Part shown: positions 13,201 through 22,069 of the stretch, in pieces
How positions within the stretch are numbered: the first letter of the stretch is position 1
How the letters are laid out: each line of letters begins with the position of its first letter
Source: Strongylocentrotus purpuratus
Taxonomy: Eukaryota > Echinodermata > Echinoidea > Camarodonta > Strongylocentrotidae
NCBI RefSeq assembly: GCF_000002235.5
Contig: NW_022145611.1
Coordinates: 4,888,754-4,952,753 of the forward strand
Direction: 5' to 3'
DNA: 64,000 bases
Program-made: the position numbers and the translations under genes
The notes under the pieces: generated by a model
The model's database searches: none
What the model saw: the letters and a program-made list of their open reading frames with translations, nothing else
What the model was told of the DNA's origin: nothing

Positions 13201-13404
13201 TCTTTACTTTTCAGATCTCAATTTATCATTTTTCTCTATCCTAAACAGGCTGCTGAGCAAAGTGCTGAAGCTACATCTATGATGGCCGCCAGAGCTGGCA
13301 GAGCAAGATACGTCAACCCAGACCAGTTAGGACGACCTGATCCTGGGGCAATGGCTGTTGCTATTTGGCTCCGAGCAGCACATAATGCATTGAGAGCTTT
13401 GTGA
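80..13404 (+). CDS. TKFC: Triokinase/FMN cyclase (dihydroxyacetone kinase), 12 3'-terminal exons, 5' end outside window
   Basis: Exons: 80-190, 1256-1437, 1832-1910, 3603-3727, 5476-5650, 6683-6799, 7808-7948, 8630-8764, 9750-9853, 10844-10981, 12415-12504, 13249-13404. All introns are GT-AG and the phases join into 516 uninterrupted codons ending in TGA. The family enzyme phosphorylates dihydroxyacetone and glyceraldehyde with ATP and converts FAD to cyclic FMN; it is cytosolic. Seen: the DhaK part (exons 1-7) with [33 protein letters not shown] and GLGIHGEAG; the His of that last motif (codon 3698-3700) is the family's covalent substrate-binding residue. NNLGG and [12 protein letters not shown] follow. 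A linker exon leads to the DhaL ATP-binding part: GDGDCG (acidic metal ligands, 8722-8736), [29 protein letters not shown] and AGRARYV. Compared with the human protein (about 575 residues) roughly the first 65 residues are missing because the window starts inside the gene. No key residue seen is altered. The identity is secure. Confidence 0.96.
245..605. repeat. (TAC)n / (ACT)n microsatellite
   Basis: About 360 bases of imperfect TAC triplets in the first TKFC intron of the window, starting ~55 bases after the exon donor at 191. It yields poly-Tyr/Leu/Thr open frames on the + strand that are not genes. Confidence 0.95.
1175..1210. repeat. (TA)n microsatellite
   Basis: A run of TA dinucleotides about 45 bases upstream of the exon starting at 1256, in a TKFC intron. 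Confidence 0.9.
2481..2539 (+). promoter_or_regulatory. Compact CRE/TATA/AATAAA cluster (possible relic of a solo LTR or internal promoter)
   Basis: TGACGTCA (2481-2488), TATATAAGG (2511-2519) and AATAAA (2534-2539) occur in that order within 60 bases inside a TKFC intron. This order is typical of a short LTR, but I could not define ends or a target duplication. It may be chance in AT-rich sequence. Confidence 0.25.
2922..3105 (-). mobile_element. tRNA-derived SINE, copy 1
   Basis: The head (minus strand, about 3100 down to 3027) folds as a tRNA. A 7-bp acceptor stem pairs GGACCAG with CTGGTTC, the A-box-like element is TGGCCTGGTGG and the B box is GGTTCAAATCC. The anticodon stem closes a 7-base loop CCGGCAA. 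A 3' body follows with two palindromic motifs around TCGATCAATCGA. Base 33 is C rather than the usual T and the T stem is imperfect, so it is a SINE head rather than a working tRNA gene. A second copy of the body lies inverted at 3242-3398. Confidence 0.75.
3194..3438. repeat. 40-bp perfect inverted repeat flanking SINE copy 2
   Basis: Bases 3194-3233 and 3399-3438 are exact reverse complements. They enclose the second SINE copy with only a few extra A/T bases. They could be TIRs of a small element that captured the SINE, or the trace of a template-switch (snap-back) event. Confidence 0.85.
3242..3398 (+). mobile_element. tRNA-derived SINE, copy 2, 5'-truncated
   Basis: Reverse complement of 2922-3072 and almost identical by eye. 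It starts within the tRNA anticodon arm, so it lacks the A box. It keeps the B box (GGTTCAAATCC), the linker and both TCGATCAATCGA palindromes. It is bracketed by a 40-base perfect inverted repeat (3194-3233 and 3399-3438). Confidence 0.75.
3736..3946. mobile_element. GGATCCAGG-family MITE, hAT-like, inserted beside the exon-4 splice donor
   Basis: The ends are CAAGGACGGATCCAGG and CCTGGATCCGCCCCTG, a 16-base TIR with two mismatches. It is flanked by direct copies of AGTGT (3731-3735 and 3947-3951), a 5-bp target duplication. The interior holds long G and C tracts. A CA-start TIR with a 5-bp duplication fits hAT5-type elements (inference). The exon donor GTTAGT occupies 3728-3733, so the element starts 8 bases after the exon. 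Confidence 0.75.
4515..4907. mobile_element. MITE with GCGTTCATGCTT termini
   Basis: The left end GGGCGCGTTCATGCTT and the right end AAGCATGAACGCAGCC are imperfect inverted repeats. Homology continues inward ~40-50 bases (GACGGCCAGAATC versus its complement near 4870-4885). Length is about 393 bases, there is no coding potential, and it lies in a TKFC intron. No clear target duplication was found. Confidence 0.75.
7990..8285. mobile_element. MITE with ~87-bp terminal inverted repeats
   Basis: Bases 7990-8077 and 8199-8285 are near-perfect reverse complements (ends CAGGGTAGTGTTTCAC and GTGAAACACCTCCCTG) around a ~120-base centre. It lies just after the TKFC exon ending at 7948. Short open frames here are only the inverted repeat read twice. 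Confidence 0.85.
8778..8917. mobile_element. Short MITE with GTTTCATAAAACTT termini
   Basis: Left CCTGTTTCATAAAACTTG and right CAAAGTTTTATGAGACGGG are inverted repeats, extending to GATAACAAG / TTTGTTATAGA. The element is about 140 bases and lies 14 bases after the donor of the exon ending at 8764. Confidence 0.65.
10990..11030. repeat. (TTTGA)n microsatellite
   Basis: Repeated GATTT pentamers immediately downstream of the TKFC exon ending at 10981. Confidence 0.85.
12893..13152. repeat. (GA)n tract followed by a ~55-60-bp minisatellite
   Basis: A GA run at about 12,893-12,913 is followed by about four diverged copies of a unit containing CCAATAGAGGGGGTGG and GGTAAAGAGCAAGATGG. It lies in the last TKFC intron, ending about 100 bases before the final exon. 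Confidence 0.85.
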
Positions 13405-13433
13405 TTAAGCTCCTTCTGTGATGTGGGTTTTTC

Positions 13434-13439
13434 AATAAA
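13434..13439 (+). promoter_or_regulatory. Polyadenylation signal of the TKFC gene
   Basis: AATAAA lies 30 bases after the stop codon of the triokinase/FMN cyclase gene, implying a very short 3' UTR. Confidence 0.75.
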
Positions 13440-13440
13440 A

Positions 13441-14232
13441 GAGTCAGAAAGCAGATGGTAAAATGCTTTATTCCTTGCTCTAAAGATTCAAGGATGCCAG
13501 CTTTTTGCATGAATTTAGACCTTTTAGGGCATGATGAACGTTACAAGATGTCATAATTATATCACCTTTTGTTGGAAAATTATTAGATCTGACATTTCGT
13601 GAAAAATTATCAAAAACAACAAAATGTGGTATATTTTTCGAAAAATGTGTATGGCAAATTCTACCGCCATACAGCATGATTTTCACTGAATAAGAACTGA
13701 ATAAACATTATATTTTTCAAAAAGTATTTTGTAGTGTCTACAACCATTTTAAGACCCTCTTCTCATTTTTATTGAACTGTAGTTGAAATTTGACCATGTT
13801 CTTTTTCACAGGAAGCAGACGATGTATATAAGTTAGATCAAGATATATTTTTTTTAATGAATGTACCTACATGTCAATGTTTTATTTCATGTGCCGAGAA
13901 ATGTTAACCTTATAAATTCTTTAACAATGAAACGAGGACGTTCATCTTAGAAGGGGCAGCCTCAAAATTTCGGCCGGTGAGGGCGTAAATTTGTCTCATC
14001 AATCGGGATATTCGTGTGAGGACATGATTCTGAGATGCTCAAGAAAATCAATTGATAATCCAGCTTAATCGGCAATTAGAATATGATTCATGTTTTCTGA
14101 GTATGATAAACGGTTCGACGATTAATAAATTGTATAACATCCACAATTGGAGTAAAAAAGAATCATTAATTGTCCTTTATAAGAAAGAGTGTTGATTGCT
14201 GCGCCAGTACGGAGAGTGGTGGTGCATAGTGG
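13441..14232. other. Intergenic, no gene recognised
   Basis: AT-rich sequence downstream of TKFC with only short chance open frames on both strands. I see no repeat structure of note. Confidence 0.6.
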
Positions 14233-16201
14233 CAGGCGCGGATCCAGGGGGGCCGAGCGGGCCTTGCCCCCCCCCCCCCCCTGCAAAAAAAAAAAGGAGA
14301 GAGAGAGAGAAGGAAAAGAAGGGAAAGGGAAAAAAAGAAGAGGAAGAAGAAAAGAAAAGAGGGAAGAAGGAGATCGGGGGAGGGGTGAAAGGACTTGCCT
14401 CCCAGGCTGTTGCCTCCCCCTCCCCCCCCCCCCCCAATCAAAAAATAAAAGAGAAGGAAGGAAAGGGAAAGAAAAAGGAAAGGAGGAGATAAAGGGAAGG
14501 AATAAAGAGGAAGAAGAAAAGAAAAGAAGGGGGATATTAGTTGCAATTTTCCCGCCAACAAGTTGTATATCCCCCCCCCCCCAATCCCCGCTAAAAAAAG
14601 AGAGAAGGAAGGAAAAGGAAAAGAGAGCAAAAGGAGAACAAAAAAGAGGAAGAAGAAAAGAAAAGGGAGAAAAGAAGGGGATATCAGTTGCGGGTGTCCC
14701 GCCAACAATGTGTGGAGCGGGGTGGGGCCAAAATGACCTTCCCCCCCTAGCAAATCTAAAAGAGAGAGAAGGAAGGGAAGGGAAAGGGAAAGAAGAGAGA
14801 GAGAGAGAAAAAAAGAGAATGAAGAAAGGTAAGGGATATCAGTTGCAATTTTCCCGCCAACAAGGTGTAGACCGGGGGGGGGGGGGGGGGTCCTTGGGGA
14901 AATACACTTTTAAGTAAATTTTACTTTTTTATGCGTTTGTTGGAAAATGACCAATTCCTAAATTTACAGCCAGGCAAGAAAATCCTTCTTGAGATGCCTA
15001 GATGTCAGGGCCCACGGAACGGCGGGGATCGGGATCCTCGAACCCCCCCCCCCCTCCCCCCACACTTTTTTTGAAAAAGCATATTAAAGAGAAATAGAAA
15101 GAAAGAGAGCAAGAAAGAAAAAATAGTTAACTGCAGTGTCACATTATAATGAGGTATCAAAATATGCTCATCTGACCATGATTAAATGCCTAAAACCCCC
15201 AAGGCTCTGCCCCCTGGATTCCACCTAGGGCCCCAAGGCGGGCCCTTAGATGCTCATCTGACGGTAATTTAATGCCTAAAACCCCTGATTTCTGGGGGCT
15301 CTGCCCCCTGGACCCCACGCCAAACAGTGTCCTGCCAGTGTCACAAAATAAGAAGGTATCAAAATAAGGCTGATCTGACCGTAATTGCATGCCTAAAACC
15401 ACTGAACTTCCGGGGCTCTGCCCCCTGGACCCCGCCTAGGGCCCCAAGGCGGACCCCTGAATGATAATCTGACCGTAAATTTTTGCCTTAAACCCCTGAG
15501 CTTCGGGGCGGACAAGGTATCAACATATGTTCATTTGACCGCAGGCACGTATCCAGGGGGCGGTGGGGTGGTCCCCCCTAAAACGCCGGCCAAAAAAAGA
15601 GAGGAGAGAAATGGAAGAGGACGTAGGGAGAAAAGCGAGTAGATAAAGAACATTTTTGAAATTCAGGCAAGGATTAAGAGTCGAGAATGGTACAACGAAT
15701 CGTCTTCTTTCTCTAATAATTTAACAAAACGTCACAGCTTCCGCGCTTCGCACAGGGATGGAACTACATTCAGACAAGGATTAAGAGTCAAGGATGGAAA
15801 TACGAATCGTCTTCTATCTCTAATGAATTAATGAAACGTTAAAGCTTCCGCGCTTCGCGCAGGAGAGGGAAAGAGGAACTGAATTCAGACAAGGATAATT
15901 TTCGAGAACGGTACAACGAATCGTCTTCTTTCTATAATAATTTAATGAAACGTCGAAGCTTCCGCGCTTCTCGCGGGAGGGGGGGGGGGGACTGAATTTA
16001 GACAAGGATTAAGAGTTGAGAACGGTACAACGATTCGTCTTCTTTCTCTAATGATTTAATGAAACGTAAAAGGGGAAAACTCGCCCCTCCCTGCACACAC
16101 CCCCTCCCAATTATGTCACTGCTGGTCACCATTACTTACCAATATTTGGCTCAAATAATTTTAAATTTGGGCCCCCCTAAGAAATCCTGGATCCGCGTCT
16201 G
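14233..16201. mobile_element. Composite of GGATCCAGG-family elements with internal tandem repeats
   Basis: It starts with CAGGCGCGGATCCAGG (14,233) and ends with CCTGGATCCGCGTCTG (16,201); another CAGGCACGTATCCAGG start lies at 15,542. Inside are three or four units of purine-rich (GGAAAG-type) sequence separated by C tracts (14,285-14,860). About three units of ~110-130 bases contain GGGGCTCTGCCCCCTGGA (15,165-15,535). About four units of ~112 bases contain AGCTTCCGCGCTTC (15,660-16,060). The open frames here are low complexity. Flanking target duplications do not match, so it is probably several nested insertions. Confidence 0.6.
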
Positions 16202-16566
16202 CCTGTTGATTGGGGTAGGTGCCTGAGGTGGAGGCATTTCAGTCTCTCATCTTTTCCCTCTAGCTTCTTTTGAACCCTTATGTTAGTCTTGCTCAGTTTT
16301 TTTCTGTCCCTGTGGTTCACACTCGACCGGGGGTGTACCTCTTGCCCCGCCACTAGCTATGCCACTGCTTACATAATTTAATGATGTAAATTAATAACAT
16401 ACGTTTATCAGTTATAAAAGAATTAATGATATCAGGTCAAAAACAAAGCAAACCATTATGATTGGAGAAAAAGGGCTTATTTTGAACGACGGGAGAAAAA
16501 ACGTATTAGATAATTGTATTTTATTGCAGCTTTCATGAACTTGGCAGCATCAGAACTGAATACACA

Positions 16567-16739
16567 CAGTCGCTGATTCAGGATTTCTTAGGTGGGGGGT
16601 GGGGGTGGGGTGGGGGGTGGTAATGAGCACTATTTTGTTTTGCTCCCCATGCAGGGGGGGGGGGGAGTAGTGAGCACTATTTTTTTTGGGGGGGGGGGTG
16701 GGGGGCACGTGCCCCCTGTGCCCCCTAGATCCGCCACTG
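16567..16739. mobile_element. GGATCCAGG-family MITE with 5-bp target duplication
   Basis: Ends CAGTCGCTGATTCAGG and CCTAGATCCGCCACTG are imperfect inverted repeats. Direct copies of ACACA flank it (16,562-16,566 and 16,740-16,744). The interior is G-tract rich. It has the same duplication length as the copy at 3736-3946. Confidence 0.75.
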
Positions 16740-17233
16740 ACACAAGTTAGAAGTATATACATTTACATTGTAAAAATCACAGAACATTTAGTTGGATATT
16801 ATTTAAACGTGTCATGTTAATTGTAGGCCTATTCTTAATCATATCTCAATGTTGCACCAGCATAAAGTCACATAAATTCAGTCAAAGGGTATACTATAGT
16901 AGTATAGTTAACTCTTGGAATTATCATTTTTTTAAATTTTTAAACTCTAAACTCTAAAAGAGGGAGTTTTTTTTCTCTCTCTGTCTTTGGACTCCTAATT
17001 TTTTTTTTAAGGGGGTCAAAATAACTTGAGTACTATAGATAGGTACAGGCGTGTACGCAGGAGGTGGGGGATTGGGGGTCGAACCCCCACTAACATTTTT
17101 GATGTGTGTGATTTTTAATTAAAAAAACCTTTTTTGTGTGCAAAAGGGTGACCCCAAAAAAGTGACCTTACCCCCAGCCATCGAAATATAGGTCGGCCAA
17201 ATTTTTTAATTTCCGGGAAAGAAAATGTGCTTG

Positions 17234-17675
17234 CAGTGGCGGCCGATCCAGGGGGAGGGGGGCCGGTGGGCCTGTGGTCCCCCCGGAAAAAAATGTGTAA
17301 AGACACGTTAATTTTACCTTTTTATGGAGATGGGCCCCCTCCCTGGCGTTCAAGGGGGGGGGGATGCAATTTTCCAAATTTTCAAGGGCCCCCCCCCCAA
17401 AAAAAAATATAGTATATCCCTACGATCCCTCCCCCCCCCCTCCCCCCACCCCACTGAGCGAATTCTCGGCCAGTGCGATTTTTAAATTTTCGCCACTAAA
17501 TATTTTCTCACGAATTGGGCCCCCTCCCCTTCCCTGCCGCCGGCTGGATCCGCCCCTGCCTGGTAGCACGGTATGCTCAATAGCACATCAATTAAGCGGA
17601 CACTTTTTTTTTTTTTTATTTTTGAGTCCCCCCAAAAAATCGCAACGACTCAACCAGCCGAAAAGGTCGCTCAGT

Positions 17676-17706
<31 letters not shown>

Positions 17707-17855
17707 AGTGAGCACATTTTTTTGGTCCTCGAAAATTTTAAAATTTGCACCCCCCCCCCCTTGAGCGCCAGGGGGGGGGGGGGGCCCAACCCCCCAAAAA
17801 GGTAAAAATCGCGTGATTTTACATGATTTTTTTCTCCCTCCTGGATCCGCCACTG
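17234..17855. mobile_element. Nested GGATCCAGG-family elements with extreme G and C tracts
   Basis: A left end CAGTGGCGGCCGATCCAGG starts at 17,234. Right ends GGCTGGATCCGCCCCTG (to 17,558) and CCTGGATCCGCCACTG (to 17,855) follow. A 30-base uninterrupted G run occupies 17,676-17,705, with further G/C runs at about 17,750-17,785. A related C run lies near 18,030-18,052. No matching target duplication was found. Confidence 0.6.
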
Positions 17856-18059
17856 ATGTAACACTACATGACACAACGCACTTTTATTGTAAATAAAAGT
17901 TGTCTCGTTGAAAGTTCAAGCTAGAATGATATTACACACTAATTCATGCCACGCCCTGGTCTCCGTAGCAGAATTAGCTCGCACACCTGTACGAGCTGCC
18001 TATGCAAATATACATTCCATCGGGGCACAGCCCCCCCCCCCCCCCCCCCCCCGCCCAAC

Positions 18060-18547
18060 ATAAGTATGCATTCATTAACGATACAAACAACATTTGTCTG
18101 CTATACAATCGTACCGCAGACAAATAATAGTTCATCCTAACATCGTTTATCACATAATATCACCCATAGCAACCATCACATACAGATGTCACTCTGAAGC
18201 TAGAATGACTTCCCTCTACACACCACACCCTTATCTCGCATCCTCTCTTTTCATATTCAAATGAAACACCTTCAACGCAATAATTCCGTCACGCATGCCA
18301 GAGAACAATTAGTGTTCACCACTTATTGGCCGTATAAACAAATCACGTGATGTATTTCAATTGAACATGCAAATAGAGACCGCTCGCGCGAATCGGTTTT
18401 AGGTTTCGAGTAAGATGGGAAGCAAGAAATTTACCATTCTCTGCTAGATTCTGTCCTAGACAAGTCGTTTTGAGATATTTACTTAGCTTTTGCTTCGTTC
18501 GCTTCGCTTAGCTTGCTTTGAACCACTGTTATTTCACTTGTGTAATA
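18060..18547 (+). promoter_or_regulatory. Probable promoter and 5' UTR of the small basic-protein gene
   Basis: Sequence with higher CpG content (for example CGCTCGCGCGAATCGG near 18,382) directly upstream of the first ATG of the gene at 18,548. No TATA box is evident. This assignment rests on position only. Confidence 0.35.
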
Positions 18548-20144
18548 ATGGTCTTTTACGGCAACAAGTTCAGCGGGAACTGTGTGATGAATACCCTGGA
18601 GGGTACTCGTTGTAGGAGGAAGGCACCCCTGCCTGTTGATGAACCGGAGGAGTGCTGGCAACACCGACAGTATGTATATAGTTATTTTCTAAATTAAAAA
18701 TGAATTTACCAACTCGGTAGTCAGCTCTCATGGAGAATTCGACACCGTTCGGGTGTTTACCCAACAACAGGTGTTGTCAATCACCCGGGTTAGCCTTGAG
18801 TTTTATGACCATTAGACCTTATGTAATGCTTTGGTTTCCCCGTTACCCGAAAACTCTCGAGTATTATCCGAGAAATCAGAGGGGGGGGGGGGGATTCTTG
18901 ACTGGCCAACGGGTTTGCTGTGTGCAGATTTGTACCCCCATTAATGGTATTTCCACCAAGTCTGGTGTCAGCGAATTATGGCCTTCTGCGCATGGAAACT
19001 GCTGATACAGTCCCTTTAATACACGCAGGATATTGACCCTTCAGTGAGTTGAAAGTTATCATTCATTGTAATTACCCTATCGAATGTCTTACCAAAATTG
19101 CAACATCTGCACTTTTGTCTTATATATTCGCATTCTATTATTTGCAATCTAGTAGTAATAGACTATATGTCCTGTTTTATGTTTCCTTTATTACAGACAG
19201 CCAGCCGAGGTCCAGTGCTCTGCACATATTGGGCTTCATGGGAATGGCAGACGTTGCAGCCGGCGTGGACGTCACTCGCTAGACGAAAACGCTGTTGAAC
19301 TCTACTGCACGCAACACGGTATGCATTTATTCAAAGTAAATCTCTCACATGTAACTTAGATCTACATTTTAAAAAGGCGTCTTGTGGACCATAGACTATA
19401 GATCTACATGTATTTGCCCAGACCATTAGCGGATCCAGAATTTTCCAGGGATCGAGGGCAGCATATTGCCATTGGTAAAAATATTAAAAATGGAAGAGTA
19501 AATATTGATTCATGTACATATGTATATTGATTCAAAATATTTTGAAACTAATTAAACTGCCCCCCTCCGCCTCCCCCTCCACTCAGTGTTATTTAGGGTA
19601 GGCAGCATATATGCATGGCCTCCCTTTGAAAGCACCCCCTATCTCCGGTGTGTAAAGTCAATACTGGCCAGATTTTTGTGTATGTACGGGCCTTACTTTG
19701 TTGCGTGAAAAGTAGCCTACCCCTTTACCCTGTAATATGGGATCATTGAATGTGTACGTTGGTGCATTGACAGGGGGTATATTCAAGAATAAATGGAGAA
19801 TCGTGTATTTGAATGTGATCTGTGAAATGCCATGCATGTACTAAGTAGCATGTCCTCATTTATGTTTTCGTTTGGTTTATACAGTCAACAAGTTGCATCG
19901 CGAGAACGGTCGTGCGGAGGTCGTTCCTGCTCATCGCCAACAGCAGGATGAACAGCGTAGGAGGGCGGAGGAGCGTGAGCAACTCCACCCGAGACGAAGG
20001 TCACCGCGTCTGGTAGAGCGAGAGATCGCAGCTGCCGCCGCTGTTCAACTCGCCGCGGAGAGAGAGCAACGTCGTGCCGCCAATCGGGCAAACCAGAACC
20101 TGCGGAGGTCGGCCCGGATTGCCGCGAGGCGAGGCAATGTGTGA
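18548..20144 (+). CDS. Small basic protein with two CCCH motifs, three coding exons
   Basis: Proposed exons: 18548-18673, 19201-19318, 19885-20144, with GT-AG introns and compatible phases, giving 167 residues. I do not recognise a named family. Residues 12-39 carry Cys-x9-Cys-x13-Cys-Trp-Gln-His and residues 48-81 carry Cys-x12-Cys-x16-Cys-Thr-Gln-His. In both, the second Cys follows Arg (TRC, RRC) and the motif ends CxQH. Two spaced copies of a C3H pattern suggest zinc binding (inference). Exon 3 encodes a highly charged tail rich in Arg, Glu, Gln and Ala (for example RRRAEEREQ and LRRSARIAARRG), probably helical and perhaps nucleic-acid binding. The exon-1 donor (TAT|GTATAT) is weak and the exon-2 acceptor is the second of two nearby AGs, chosen because it keeps the Cys-rich frame open. 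Further spliced exons downstream may be 3' UTR or an alternative C-terminus. Confidence 0.6.
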
Positions 20145-20503
20145 TTGTAGCCTGGGTAAGTAAATTTTTTTATATGCTTTCCTAATTTTAAGTATTTTAA
20201 CAATTCCTACCCCCACAACAAAAAATAACTAAACAGATGAGCATGCAATGTATTCAATGTACCAAACACAATTTTTTTAATTGAAGACTTGACAATGAGC
20301 CAAAACTTTACAACATAGCAGCAACTTTTAATGATCAGTTGGATCAAAATGAACTGAGATGCATCCAAGGTTTCCAAATAGTATGATTGTTATTTGTCAC
20401 AATGATATAGGGGTTTTTCAAAATTCATTTATCTGAAAACATAATCTGTTTTATTTATTTTAAAAAAAGTTTGAAACAGAAACATCTTGCTCATAATGAA
20501 ATT

Positions 20504-20894
20504 AAAGGGGAAGCCCACCATGATATTAAGTGTATTTTTTTAGAATCAGAACATGAGAGAAACAGTTCAGTGAAAGTTTGGGCATAAACCGATTAAAAAT
20601 AAGAAAGTTATGAATTTTTAAAGGTGCAATCAATTAATGTTTCAATCAAATATTTACCCTAAGTATTATCATTTCAAGTGTTAAGCAACCCCTGTATGAA
20701 ACGTATCTATTCCGTCATCAATATCCAAGAAAATGAAAATTCATGAAATTGTCTGTAGCCTACAGAGCAAATAGGAGATGAGCTTGCATGATGTCACATT
20801 TTTTTCACTGACAGCTTTAAAATTCATAACTTTCATATTTTTATTGTTATGCTTTTATTACAGTCAACTTAATTTAAGTGTGGACTTCCCCCTT
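20504..20894. mobile_element. MITE with GGGGAAGYCCACC-type termini
   Basis: Left AAAGGGGAAGCCCACC and right TGGACTTCCCCCTTA are inverted repeats; inner parts also pair (AGTTATGAATTTTTAAA versus TTTAAAATTCATAACTT). About 391 bases, within an intron of the small basic-protein gene. The right end reaches to within 46 bases of the next exon. Confidence 0.75.
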
Positions 20895-20939
20895 AGTATA
20901 AATGATTTTTTAAACTCACTTCATTCTCCTTTCCTACAG

Positions 20940-21184
20940 ACTGATTCGCAGAAGCAGCAGGGGGGAGACCGAGGGGGGATACTGGGTCGAACACTGCTGA
21001 GGTTCTCGGGACGTAAACGCCTTGCTATAGGAGTAGTAGGGAGGAAGCCGAGACGGGTAGTGCATGGTCACTCAAAACCAGACCCGCTGTACTATCGTAG
21101 TCAAGAAAGACTGGGTGTGGTCAGTCGAGGTAGACGCCGGAGGCCATTCCCTTTCTTTGACCGCCTGTAAATTATTCCAAGAAG
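20940..21184 (+). CDS. Downstream exon of the small basic-protein gene: alternative C-terminus or 3' UTR
   Basis: It is bounded by a good acceptor (CTTTCCTACAG) and donor (GAAG|GTATGT). In the frame starting at its first base it is open for 76 codons to TAA at 21,168-21,170. The product is Arg-rich (GRKPRRVVHGH, SRGRRRRPFPFFDRL). If exon 3 is spliced at AAT|GTGTGA (after 20,138) this frame joins the 167-residue protein. If exon 3 uses the stronger donor CCTGG|GTAAGT (after 20,155) the TGA at 20,142-20,144 comes first and this exon is 3' UTR. The continuing open frame and matching composition favour coding in at least one isoform (inference). Confidence 0.45.
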
Positions 21185-21575
21185 GTATGTCTACTGTTCA
21201 TTATTTTGGCTTCATATGTTTGAAATAGTATTAATTCTTTATAGCATTATAGCATTACCTGGCAAAACATGGGGAGTCTTCATCTTTGCTTTTGTTTGCA
21301 CATGTCCTCATCATTTTGGAGTGTATACCATTTATATGTATCCTCTATGTGGAAAATGTTTATATAATGTAAAATGTAGGGCTGAAAGGTGAAAAACGTC
21401 TTTATATTTTGTCTACATACTCAGAAATAAATCTATTTTGAAATTAATGTATAAACTTGGTATAATCTTTACCTAACAAAATTGTTTAATTTGTGTTTAT
21501 TTTTACGATTTTATCTGCCCATCATATCCTTTGAGATGCCTAATACAACATTTGTTTAACCTCTTTATTCCACAG

Positions 21576-22069
21576 ATCAGGCCTCACCGTGGGACGCGCA
21601 CACACGTCGTAAGTATGCAGGTATTTCAATGTCTACCTTGTGATAATATATTCCTACTCACCAGATCAGTTTACCCAATACCTCCTAATAGAAGTCATGT
21701 ATACTTTTGAGGTTTGACATGTAGGTTATTACATTGAGAATTTGTGAATATTTGGCTGAAAATCTTTTTTAATATACGTTATATTGTTATAAGGGTTCAG
21801 AAGTTGTCTTTTTTGTAAGTTTAGTTATTGGTTTTGCAATCATCCATCTCATAAAAGTAGTTGTACTGATATTTCAATGTGTATTATTTATTGTTATAAA
21901 ATTTAGTGTTGAGTTTATAAAGGTTAAGCTTAAATTATTAATATGACCTACTCGGTGATTAATGAGCAATGTGTAATTTAAAATGTGTTCAATTGACCTA
22001 TGCTTTATGTACTGTATATAGTTATTAGCCATGTGAAGTAAAAAAATTCCACGTAATGTGGACAATAAA
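21576..22069 (+). other. Probable 3' UTR exon(s) with polyadenylation signal
   Basis: A small exon 21,576-21,608 has an acceptor (TTCCACAG) and a donor (GTC|GTAAGT). AT-rich sequence follows to AATAAA at 22,064-22,069, which could end the transcript started near 18.5 kb. Confidence 0.4.

Noticed and set aside
14189-14917. 242-codon Lys/Glu/Arg-rich open frame
   Set aside because: Purine-rich GGAAAG repeats and G/C tracts within transposon sequence; the opposite strand is equally open as Phe/Leu/Ser/Pro.
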